Assembly: GCF_013373865.1 (NCBI RefSeq) | Contig: NC_050472.1 | Span: 14,830,360 to 14,894,359 of the forward strand | DNA: 64,000 nt | From: Monomorium pharaonis | Taxonomy: Eukaryota; Arthropoda; Insecta; Hymenoptera; Formicidae | Direction of reading: 5' to 3' | In this document: one piece after another, positions 44,814-55,304 of the stretch | Layout of the letters: every line of letters starts with the position of its first letter | Numbering within the stretch: the stretch's first letter is position 1 | Made by a program: the position numbers and the translations under genes | Notes under the pieces: model-generated | Told to the model about the DNA's origin: nothing | Databases searched by the model: none | What the model saw: only the letters and a program-made list of their open reading frames with translations

Positions 44814-45597
44814 CAGTAAACTAGTATGATAAGATCACAATTTCGAGACGGTGTTGTAAAGTATTTACTTATCAAGCTACTGAATTTGAATTCGAATCCT
44901 GATACTACCGTATTTTTTAAAATAAAATAATATTTTATAAGTCAGAGGTATTAAACAAACTAATAATTTTAAATAATTAATTAATCTATAAAATTACTTT
45001 TTATTTTATGGTACAGAAATTTTAGAATAAAAATTATCGTAAAAACAAGGAAAATAAAAATATTTTAGACAAATAGAATAATATATAAAAGGTAATTTTA
45101 AGAAAAGAATATAATCTGGAAAACTTAGAAAGAGAGTCGCATTAATACTAATATAACAATTAAAATATCAAGAATTTTTCAAAACAACTTTTAGAAAAAT
45201 GTAAAATATTAAAAGAATCATTGCGGATTAATAATCTAATGACGAACAATCCTTTTTTACAATAATTATCACTCCAAAATTGAAGTATCATTAAATGAAA
45301 AGTAGTTCTAAAAATAACCCAGTTAATACAGAAAATTTATCACAAATATTCATAAATATTTTACAAATCTATTTTTAAAAAATATTTTTTAAAGATTATA
45401 TAATTATTTTTCATAAACCATTTAGAAATGATACAAGAATTATTATCAACAGTATATAGAATATATTTTTAAAATGTACTGAAAAATATTTATAGTATAT
45501 GAACTCGAAATATTTTTTATATTTTTTAATGATAATAGTATAAATATTTATTTTAAATATTTTCATAAATATTTATCAATTTTTTTTATACCTGGCA
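44814..45597. repeat. Possible CCAGTAAAC element with tRNA-like start and iterated AAATATTTATAAA words
   Basis: Starts CCAGTAAACTAGTATG; a tRNA-like stretch (about 44850-44920) has a good B box (GAATTCGAATCCTG). From about 45340 the sequence is a string of AAATATTTATAAA / TTTATAAATATTT words, ending near TATACCTGGCAAAC. Boundaries are approximate. Confidence 0.4.
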
Positions 45598-45953
45598 AAC
45601 TCGGACATAAAAATGTGTACAAAATATTTATCATAAATATTTTTCCTTTTTATAAATATTTTATAAATATTTTGTGCTATCTAAGAAGTTAATATTGGCT
45701 ACATAAAAATGTAATAATTTTGTAATGTCGCATGTAAATAAAATATTTTATATTTTATTATAAAAAACATATAACAGCGTGAAAATTTGAACTCAAATCA
45801 ATGACTTGGTAACACATATTGCTACAAAACTTTGTTTTTATCATACTATATGATAAACACTAAAATCTTTTTTGTTACTTAATTATTAATGAATTGCTGA
45901 CCATCTATAACTAACATTTTATGTATGAACTCGGGAACCATCCATACAAATCA

Positions 45954-46750
45954 GGGGAGGGCCCTAACTGCCTACAAATTAATTGCCAACAGCACCGTTT
46001 GCCAACAAATCTTTTGCGCACAGAACCGTTTGCCTACAAATCGATTGCCTACAAACTCTTTTGCGTACGAGCACAATTGCACACATGGCATTATTGCCTA
46101 CAGCTCGATTGCCTACAAACTCTTGCACACAAGATCAGCTGCACACATCAGTAATTATTCAGTTTAGGGACTGGTATTCAAATATCGATGTAATTGTGCT
46201 TATTCGACGCGGTTTTGCATCAAACAAACAAATCTGGCAGAAAAAAGCGTCGCTCTGCCCTGGGAAGCGAGATATTAATCGTTAAAGTTGACGAATATTT
46301 AGATTAAGAAATCTGTCATACCGACCATCGACATATGTCGATGATACCGACGAAATGTTGCGACACGACACTCTTCGCAGCCATGTGCGCATGCTCTACG
46401 ATCATATCTTCATGCTTCTTGGCCATAAGCGCATGCTCTGTCTAGCACAAGCCATGCCAAAAGTGCGCAAATTTTAAATGTCTATATATATATTTTTACG
46501 AGCATCTCGTTTTGCGTAGAAAGTCGCAAACCCATGTAGTGCAGAAAATGCTTTGCACACACACACACACGGGGGGGGGGTGCAAGGGAGTCTTTGGCCT
46601 CGTCCCGCACCCACTCCGTCCAAGTCGCTAACCTATGTGGACTTTACTTTGCTTGCAATGTACATTAGCAATCTATGTATATTAACGACTTGGACGAGGT
46701 GGGTGCGAGAGGGAGGTCGACGGCCCCCCTCCTTGCACCTCCCCGCGCGC

Positions 46751-46781
<31 letters not shown>

Positions 46782-47358
46782 TGTGTGCAAAGCATTCTCT
46801 GCACCACATGGGTTTGTGACTTTCAATGCAAAAGATTAGCAAGATCCTTATACTTCTACTCACTTTCATATGCATTTGTATTATTATATTGTTACTAGAA
46901 ATCACATGTAGGAACTGCTTGAATTTGGCACTTAATATACCATAGAATACAAGGGAATCATTACATACATGTAAGTGCACATACATTTTAAATTCGCGCC
47001 TATATTCATGCATACGTAACCACCGAGCATGCGTATATGGCCGCGAAGCATGTACATATGACTGTAGAGCATGCAAAGCCGCGAAGAGTATTCGAGCTGT
47101 AGGCAATAGTGCCATGTGCGCAATTGAGCTTGTGCGCAAAAAAGTTTGTAGGCAATCGAGCTATAGGCAATAATGCCATGTGTGCAATTGAGCTCGTGCG
47201 CAAAATAGTTTGTAGGCAATCGAGCTGTAGGCAATAATGCCATGTGTGCAATTGAGCTCGTGCGCAAAAGAGTTTGTAGGCAATCGATTTGTAGGCAAAC
47301 GGTCTGTTGGCAATCGGTGCTGTTGGCAATTAATTTGTAGGCAGTTGGGGCCGTCCCC
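45954..47358. mobile_element. Foldback element with arms of TTGCCTACAA-type word arrays
   Basis: Ends GGGGAGGGCCCTAACTGCCT and the complement AGGCAGTTGGGGCCGTCCCC, flanked by a perfect 6-bp repeat AAATCA (45948-45953 and 47359-47364). Left array (45968-46150) and right array (47085-47345, inverted) consist of units like ATTGCCTACAAACTCTTTTG, CGATTGCCTACAAA and AATTGCACACATGGCATT. A second, inner hairpin (about 46495-46645 / 46680-46840) contains (CA)n and (CG)n tracts and the core GTMGAAAGTCRCAAACCCAT. No coding sequence. Confidence 0.85.
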
Positions 47359-47369
47359 AAATCAATAAA

Positions 47370-48434
47370 CCCAGTGAACACGGTAATATAGTGGCAGTGT
47401 AACAGCAATGTAACCGAATATAACAGGTTACGTTACTCTGAAATTACACGTAACTTACATGTAAGTTACAATTTCCGACTCAGCAATATAACATGTTATA
47501 ATTACATGTTATCTAACCGTTACACAACAGTTACAAAGAAAAATAAAATAAAATAAAAATTTTATTTTTTTTTAATTATTTTTATCAACAGCACATACTA
47601 CATTTAGAATAAATTTTTATTAATTAATTAAATTTAAATTATGTTATTTTATTTTATTCTTACTTGCCGCTGCTAGGTTTAAACCCGGGACCTTAGGATG
47701 ACGAACCTTGTACTCTACCTGTTACGCCAATTTGACTCATCGATATGGGTACTTGTTATTGTCTACATATACCTATATGTTATAAACTGACGCAACTATA
47801 TTATTTTTTATAAAAACAATTAAATTTTGCAAAACATTTTAAATTTAAAATAAATAGCATTAATTTATTTACTTATTAATTTCATTGTTAAATTTATCTT
47901 TTTCCAACCTTAATAATTTGATGGAAATTGCGATCTATTTAGCACTAATCTTTGAAGCGTTCAAATGATTAATTAGATGGTTAACTATATAGATCGTAAT
48001 TCTAAGAAAAATTGAATAGTATACATTTATTATTCTGTTTTTGTTCAGCACATGATGAATTTAGATTTTGTGCATTTTTTGTTTGCAGTAATTGTAGACA
48101 AACCGTTATTTTTGAAAACATTATCTTTATAATAATTTTTTTTATTATTAAATAGATCTGTCATTCAGGATATGTTATGTCTGATTTCTGAGTCAACTAC
48201 GACGCATCGTTCCGTAATAACATTGATACGAACGTGTTATGTTACGATTATACAATTTTTGTTGAATAACTGTAACGCCAAAACGATGTATAACAGCTAG
48301 ATCACTTGCGTATAACAAATATTATGTAACAGGTTATTTCCATGTCATATAGCACCTACATATCACAAGAATAACAATGTTAAATTACATGTAACTTCCA
48401 TGTTATATTGCCCCTATAAAATGTGTTCACTGGG
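47370..48434. mobile_element. CCCAGTGAACAC element with tRNA-like module
   Basis: Perfect 12-bp inverted ends CCCAGTGAACAC (47370-47381) and GTGTTCACTGGG (48423-48434). Subterminal parts iterate ATGTAACTTACATGTTATAA-like words. A tRNA-like segment lies on the minus strand at about 47660-47745. It begins only 11 bp from the end of the preceding foldback. Confidence 0.82.
47660..47745 (-). ncRNA. tRNA-like sequence
   Basis: Minus strand reads TGGCGTAACAGGTAGAGTAC (A box, 11 of 12 positions) and GGGTTTAAACCTAGC (B-box-like). It is inside the CCCAGTGAACAC element, so probably a tRNA-derived module. Confidence 0.45.
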
Positions 48435-48539
48435 AAGTTTAATTGTGATTTACCTTTCCTATTTAACGAGTTCTCCTCATTAAAAATTACTGCCATTGAT
48501 CGATTTTCTATACGACTTTTCAGCATTAATTAGTGTGAA

Positions 48540-48955
48540 ATATCTTAAAGATGTATTTTCTGATGGAAAAATTTTAATAAAATTTGAATAAAATTTTGAC
48601 ATTTTGTTAAATTTTATGTTAATTTTGGGGAATTTTAACAAACAATTTTATTAAAATTTTATAAAAAATTTATTAGTTTTAATAAAATATTATTACAAAA
48701 CATCATTAATTTTTTACTGCAATTTGATAAAAAACTTATTATAATTTCAATAAAATGTCATTAATTCTGTCAATACAGAATATTTGATTTTTTAAATTAT
48801 GATTTTGTAAAAATTTTTTATAATTTTATTTTTATTAAAATTGTTTATAAATTAATTAAATGTATTTAATTTGTTATTACAGAATATCTTCGCTTTTTGC
48901 AATTTTTATAAAAAAATAATTGCAATTTAAAATTTCCTAATTTTTTAATTAAATA
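48540..48955. repeat. Iterated TTTTAATAAAATTTT-word region
   Basis: Begins TCTGATGGAAAAATTTTAAT and consists of variants of AATTTTAATAAAATTTGA. It resembles 10270-10706. It abuts the mariner element on the right. Confidence 0.4.
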
Positions 48956-48958
48956 TTA

Positions 48959-50622
48959 GTGTACAACTTTGCTTCCGCCGTTTTCCAATAGATGGCTGTA
49001 GCGGTAAGTGGTGTATAGGCCTGGTGGTCAGGGAATGATGAACTCAGGGCACTAGGTATGCTGTCACTTAGTTTATTTGCAAGGAGATATATACGAAACA
49101 CATTGACGATAGTAATAAAAGGAAATCGTATTATTAATGCCGCGAGCGTACTGCTGCTTACTTTTCCGTGTGGCCCGAGAGAAAGAGAGAGAGAGAGAGC
49201 TGGAAGAAGGGGTTCTAGAAGCCAACGCGATTGGTCGTTACATGGAAACACACCAGAGTTCCTGGCCTATGGACTCAACTGGCGCGGAACTAGCAGTTGC
49301 TTCCGCCGGTGGCGCCATAACTCTCCTGCGGGAGACTCGTGAGGCTGGAGATGGTTTGCGCGGAGAATCGTGTCGGATGGTGGTTCCACCAAAGGTGGTC
49401 AAAATAAATAGATCGTAGACATACAATAATAAGCTTAGGCATTTGTAAACATAACACCATCGAAATATTAGTCGATTTGTGTCTGCATCATAGGGTTATT
49501 CTCGATTGAAAATGTTAGCTTACGAGCCAAATTCTCGTCATTTGCGGGAAGTTTTAATTTTTTGCTTCAATATGAAGAAATTTGCGGCTGAAGCTCATCG
49601 AATGCTCTCAAATACGGTGGTGAAGCCGCTATTAGTGAAAGAACGTGACGAGAGTGGTTTCAACGCTTCAAAAACGATGATTTTGACTTCAAAGACCGGC
49701 ATGGCGGTGGAAGAGAAAAGGTTTTTGAAGATGCAGAATTAGAGGCATTACTTGATTAAGACTCGTGTCAAACGCAAGAAGAATTGACAGTATCATTGGG
49801 AGTGACTCAACAAGCCATTTCAAAACGCCTGAAAGTCATGGGAATGATTCAGAAGCAAGGAAATTGGGTGCCGTACGAGTCGAAGCCGAGAGATGTTGAA
49901 TGGCGTTTGTTTGCTTGTGAACAGCTGCTTATAAGGCAAAGACGGAAGGGATTTCTGCACTGTATTGTGACTGGGGACGAAATATGGGTTCATTACGATA
50001 ACCCCAAGCGCAGAAAATCATGAGGATTTCTCGGCCATGCTTTCACATCGACGGCCAAACCAAATATTCACAGCTTCAAGGTCATCCTCTGTATTTGGTG
50101 GGATCAGCTCGGTGTAGTGTATTATGAGCAACTAAAACCGACTGAAACAATCACAGGCGATCGGTATCAAAAGCAATTGATGCGTTTGAGCCAAGCACTG
50201 AAAAACACGGCCGCAATACAACGATAGACACGATAAAGTGATTTTGCAGCATGACAATGGTCGGTCCCCATGTCGCAAAGCCCGTCAAAACATACTTGGA
50301 AACGTTGAAATGAGAAGTCCTACCCCACCCGCCGTATTCTCCGGACATTGCTCCCTCTGACTATCATTTGTTTTGATCAATGACACACGGCCTGACTGAC
50401 CAGCACTTCCGTTCTTATGAACGGAAGAAGTGAAAATTGGATCGATTCGTGGATTGTCTCAAAAGATGACCAGTTTTTTTGACGCAGGATTCGTATACTG
50501 CCAGAAAGGTGGGAGAAAGTAGTGGCCAACGATGGACAATACTTTGAATCGTAAATATATAACCAGTTTTTCATAATAAAGTCTAGAATTTTGAAAAAAG
50601 AACGGAAGCAAAGTTGTGCACC
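48959..50622 (+). mobile_element. Decayed mariner-type transposon
   Basis: Inverted ends GTGTACAACTTTGCTTCCG (48959) and CGGAAGCAAAGTTGTGCAC (to about 50622), adjacent to TA dinucleotides. The transposase remnant is at 49512-50560. The 5' part (about 49000-49490) is longer than in typical mariners and GC-richer than its surroundings, and contains a GAGA tract, so something may have inserted there. Confidence 0.82.
49512..50560 (+). pseudogene. Mariner transposase pseudogene
   Basis: Pieces read PNSRHLREVLIFCFNMKKFA, then after a frameshift near 49618 FQRFKNDDFDFKDRHGGGRE, then ELTVSLGVTQQAISKRLKVM and WRLFACEQLLIRQRRKGFLH. Catalytic motifs are present in shifted frames: TGDEIWVHYDNP (first D), ILQHDNGRS (second D, normally HDNARPH) and YSPDIAPSDYHLF (third D). 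At least three frameshifts and several stops make it inactive. Confidence 0.9.
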
Positions 50623-51040
50623 TATAATATAAATAATTTGTTAAATAATTTTTTATATTAAAGTCTTCTTGAGATGTTATGTGTTTTTCATTAAACATAA
50701 AAATAATCTTTTCATCGAAGTAGAACTAAAATTTTGTTACATATTTATTGAAATTTTATTAAATTTAATGAAACATCAAGCTTATCGAAGTTTATCAAAA
50801 GTAAATTGTTCAACCAGAATTTTTTTATCAGAATGTAATTACAATAATAAATTATTAATAAATTAAAAATATTTAATTAAAATACAATCTAATACATGAT
50901 ATATATGGTGCTTTGAAATTCTAATTAAGTGATCCATTGTAGATTAATTGAAAGTATTTAATAATAATGATATATGTAGAAATAATAATGACATTAAAAA
51001 TTGTACACATTATAACGTATATAAATTTCGCGTATTACAC

Positions 51041-51212
51041 ACGCACGCACGCGCGCGCGCACATACATATTATATATACTTTGTTTAACTACTTTATTCA
51101 TTCATCATACCGTAATTTTTGTTATTACGATTGTGTGTATGTGTGCGTGCGTGCGTGCGTGCGTGCTTGCGTGCGTGCGTGCGTGCATGCGTGCGTGCGT
51201 GCGTGCGTGCGT
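51041..51212. repeat. GCAC/CGTG microsatellites
   Basis: (CG)n/(CA) at about 51042-51064 and a near-perfect (CGTG)n at about 51141-51212. Confidence 0.9.
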
Positions 51213-51308
51213 GCCACACCTCAAAAAGATCTCTTGTTAATGAAATTATAGTTATACAGTTCAATCAAAGATTATTATAATCACTTTGTTTATATACTTA
51301 TATTACAG

Positions 51309-51512
51309 AAAGTGAACGTATATAATGTAACTGATAGTTTACTGGTCTGTTACGTAGAAGAGTCCAAATTTAATTCCATAGAAATGGAAAAATTTTATAC
51401 ACTTGTTTCTTCTTTAAGTTTAACAATTGTTATAGATTCGTATATAGGTATATACAATCTACATGCACGTCAGAGCATACACGTAGAAAACGTCGCAAAA
51501 CGTATAGTATAA
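51309..51512 (+). CDS. Candidate terminal exon of an unidentified gene
   Basis: A TTACAG acceptor-like site (AG at 51307-51308) is followed by 67 open codons to TAA at 51510-51512: KVNVYNVTDSLLVCYVEESK, then FNSIEMEKFYTLVSSLSLTI and a short basic end (VENVAKRIV). The composition is protein-like in an AT-rich setting and the frame ends 7 bases before a mariner end. I do not recognise the family and found no partner exon, so it could be chance. Confidence 0.2.
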   Translation, partial: KVNVYNVTDSLLVCYVEESKFNSIEMEKFYTLVSSLSLTIVIDSYIGIYNLHARQSIHVENVAKRIV

Positions 51513-51519
51513 AAATTGA

Positions 51520-51915
51520 TACACGGTTTATTCGAAAAGTTCCGGGACTAAGATAAAAAAAACAAAATGTTTGTAACTTTTTTTATTACTTGAGATGTTT
51601 TACATAATCTTCCTCAGCATCAATACAACATTTGTGGCGGTCATACAATCGTTGGAAACTATTTGTAAATCTTCTGAGAAATCTTTTTCAATTTGCACGT
51701 CACATTTGTCTCGATGTCTTTAATATCATTATAGCGTTCACTTTATCTGTAAATTGAGTTGTTGAAAAAACATCATAGGAAGTTAAAGCTAGTCAATATG
51801 GATCAGGGATATCTCAATGTTTCCACTGAACAGTTATTCAGGTATCCAACAGGTATGGCGCCACATATTAAGTCAGAAAAAAATCAATTTTGGAACTTTT
51901 CGAACAGACACGTAG
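51520..51915. mobile_element. Internally deleted mariner-type element
   Basis: Ends TACACGGTTTATTCGAAAAG (51520) and the complement-like CTTTTCGAACAGACACGTA (to about 51915). The minus strand at about 51700-51590 keeps FTNSFQRLYDRHKCCIDAEE, the C-terminal end of a mariner transposase. The rest is deleted. Confidence 0.7.
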
Positions 51916-52810
51916 AATTTTATTATATATACATATATTATATATACATATATATATATATAAACTAAACAACAAAATTAACGCAAAAAAATGTATACCA
52001 AAATTTCACTTAACTTCAAATAATCGTAACTTTGCGAAAACTTATTATATTTAAAGACATGTGTGAAACTGATCTAATTATTGTTTTGTTTTATATTTTG
52101 TTTTACATTGAGAATTACAATCACAAAGCGTTACAAACGTTGTTGATAAATGCTGTATATTATTAAGATATAGAAATATATTATTGAGTTATGAAGCATG
52201 CATTATATTTTACATTCACATCGAAGAAGACAATTTCTATCAATTATTGCGTTGTAAGATAAGGCAAACAGCCATTTTTTAAGTCAGAAGGCAAGTCAAA
52301 TTGCATCTTTCACAATTAATTGTTCGTGATTAATGTGAACTAGTCCATTAGTCGATTTAATCTATACAACTGTTCGTTATATTGTGATAAAATTTCTATA
52401 CACATAAGCTATAACATAACAAATAATTAATATCCCAGATTTTTTAACCTTCCAATTACATTATTCCGATGATAAAACTTTTACAAGTTGAACAAAAAGA
52501 AGTAACTATTATATCTGATTTATTGAATACAAAAATGTTGAATGTTATAGCCTAAAAGATTGTAACAAAAAATTAATTATATTTAAAAAATTAGGTACTA
52601 AAAAAAACTTTCTTAGAAGGTAAAAAAATAAATACGCCAAGTATATAAATGCGTAGATTCAGAAATGAGTATAAAATCAAAACAAATCATCCTAAATAGC
52701 TCAATTTATTATAAAAGATTTCATAAAGTATTCTTCCTTTGTGTAATTTCTAAGGAATTCATAGAAGAATGATTTAAGAATAACGTAGAAGTTACATGCA
52801 CCATGATTAG

Positions 52811-52902
52811 AATTCCACAGAACTTCTTAAAGTATTCATACAAAATTACTTGTTGGAATTCCTCAGAACTTCTCAAAGTATTCATACAGAATTACTTGCT
52901 AT
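52811..52902. repeat. Tandem duplication of a 46-bp unit
   Basis: Two head-to-tail copies beginning GAATTCCACAGAACTTCT and GAATTCCTCAGAACTTCT, each ending AAAATTACTTG or GAATTACTTG, with a few substitutions. Confidence 0.8.
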
Positions 52903-53357
52903 ATCAACAATGTACACTCACAGAAAAGATTTCTAGATCTAATGCTATTACTCTTTGATCTATCATAAAATAGGATCGATATAATGCCAATCATATTATT
53001 AAAGAAGGAATATTTTATTCTTAAATGCAAAGTTCTTAAATCTGTAATAAAACGTGCCTTGATGCTATTTTATTGATTTTCTTAGAATAATTTAATAAAT
53101 TTATGACAATCTTATGATATTTTAGATTTAAGAATAGACCGATATGAAGATTTTAATCTGAAAATCTGATCTTAATATTTCTGGAAGAGTTAAATTCATT
53201 ACATCAATACTGGCACTAACACATTAACATATAATCCTTCTCTTTTTTTCTTGATTCCTTTTCAGTCTTTTATGTCGATAACAAAATCTTACTTTCTTCT
53301 GCGCTCTTGACGAGCTCCTTTTATTCATAAGACAATGCATTTTGTTTAAAGAAAACG

Positions 53358-53359
53358 AA

Positions 53360-53417
<58 letters not shown>
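53358..53417. repeat. (GA)n microsatellite
   Basis: About 56 bases of perfect (GA)n after GAAAGAGACAGAGAG. Confidence 0.95.
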
Positions 53418-53418
<1 letters not shown>

Positions 53419-53639
53419 AAATAATTTAATTTTAATAGTTGTATATATTTTATTATACTATATTTTTTATGTACATATATGGGACATTCTTTTCCAACCG
53501 TACACCTTATACTCTCCAGAATTGATTTTATTTTTAAGAGTCGATTAAAGGCTTAAAATTATATTGTGTATTATGCAATATTTTGTTCTATAATTATGCA
53601 ACAATATCTTTTAAGTGCGTTTCACTTAATGCGCGCCTC

Positions 53640-54170
53640 GTATGGAAAGAAACTATTGAGAACTATTAAGAACTATTCAAATTTTTATAGTTACTATTCA
53701 ATTTCTGTAGTAACTTAAATAGTAACTATTGGTGACTACGTGCATAAATAGTAATTGAATAGTAACTACAATTGTTGGTGAATAGTTCTGAATAGTAACT
53801 ATTCGTGACTATGTAACCGAAGCAGTGTTGTTCGCTTTTTCTCGCGCATGCCCGAGAATTCGCAGTATAATTGTCTATTATTTCATTTGATTTTATACAA
53901 TCTTGACTTTTAAAAAAAAATTTGTATAATGTTTAAATATGTAATCAAAATAGACCGCCTAAAAAACCTATATAAATCAGAATTTTCTACTTTTATACTA
54001 TAATAATGTTATATTTGACGCGCATGCGCGAGAAAAAGCGGCTCCAGGAACAACACTGAACCGAAGAGTAATTGAAAAGTAACTACGACTATTGATAAAT
54101 AGTTTCAAATAGTAACTAATCGTAACTACGTAACTGAACAACAATTGAATAGTAACTACATGAATAGTAA
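53640..54170. repeat. Iterated AGTAACTA-word region
   Basis: Strings of AATAGTAACTATT and variants on both sides of the hAT MITE at 53823-54058. The words are self-complementary, like those in other iterated-word elements in this window. Confidence 0.6.
53823..54058. mobile_element. hAT MITE with perfect 8-bp target duplication
   Basis: Ends CAGTGTTGTTC (53823) and GAACAACACTG (to 54058), flanked by AACCGAAG on both sides (53815-53822 and 54059-54066). Inner words GCTTTTTCTCGCGCATGC / GCATGCGCGAGAAAAAGC are complementary. Length 236 bp, non-coding. Confidence 0.92.
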
Positions 54171-54172
54171 CT

Positions 54173-54730
54173 CCCAGCAAACGAAAAAAGATTGAAAAGA
54201 ATTGGAATGGGATTGCCAGAAATTCAATTAAGAACTTTCCGAATTCCATTTTGTCAAAAAAAGGGATTGAAATGGTTTTTAATACCATGGAATTCTTTAT
54301 TTCGGAAAGAATTTGTCTTTCTTGAATCCCATCCAATTACGACACAAAAAACGTAACGGAATGAATACCACTGAATGCCAAATTAGGGATTGGAAAGTTT
54401 CATCATGAATTCCATTGAATACCATTGATTCCGTGAATGAAATGAATATCATTGAATGCCAAATTAAGAATTAAAAATTTTCGTATTGAATTCCATCTAT
54501 TCTGACAATGAATTGAATACCATTGAATGCCAAATTAAGAATTAAAAATTTCCGTATTGAATTCCGTCTATTCTGACAATGAAACGAATACCATTAAATG
54601 TCAAGTTAGGAATTAAAAATTTCCGTATTGAATTCCATTGATTTCCGTCTATTCTGACAATAAAATGAATACCATTAAATGCCAAATTTGGAAATCAAAA
54701 TGTATATATCGAATTCCATTGAATTCCGGC
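54173..54730. repeat. CCCAGCAAAC-type element with 71-81 bp tandem repeats
   Basis: Starts CCCAGCAAACGAAAAAAG. From 54363 five units begin with GAATACCAYTGAATGCC at 54363, 54444, 54515, 54586 and 54667 (spacing 81, 71, 71, 81). Each contains AATTCCRT and TTCTGACAATGA words. No right end was found. Confidence 0.7.
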
Positions 54731-55304
54731 GATGTTTACAACAGAACAAATTCCATTTTATTTTAATTAAGAACAAAAAACGAGTATACGTTAAATTCCT
54801 AGTTCTATCCCATCATTATTTAAATCTATATTATATATTGTCATCCCCTATCACTTATAAAATTGAAAGTCATTCTTATAAATTAATTATAATTTCAAAG
54901 TTCCATATTAGTTAAATTTTTGATATCTTTGGGATAAACAGACTAATGTAAAACACTTTTTTTTAAATACTAAATAATGGATATTGTTACATTAAAATAA
55001 AACGTTTTATTTACAAAAAATATATTAAAATATTTTTATTGCAATTATATATACAATTATATGTACAATTAAGTTGACAATAAAATAAATTATATTATCT
55101 TTCGTTTTTTAGCGTACAGCGTGACCTCGATGAGAATTGTATTTTTACCTACTCCGAGTAACCAAAGCACGTAAAGTCATATAAGACATAGTGTTTTTTA
55201 AAATAATATTAAGTATTATAATACACATTCTTACAATAAATTACATTATCAATTTTACATAAAATTATTGATTTAAGATAATTTTTAAAAGTAAAAAGTT
55301 TTAA

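Noticed and set aside
45921..47408. Frames with YKLIANS/LPTNSFAYE periodic residues
   Set aside because: Translation of the TTGCCTACAA array in a foldback element; no independent coding evidence.
52910..53225. CACTCACAGAAAAG (52917) and CACTAACACATT (53220) as the second end of the CACTA-type transposon
   Set aside because: Similarity to CACTAACCCAGTTCTTTGTG stops after a few bases, and the 3-bp flanks do not match those at 58391.
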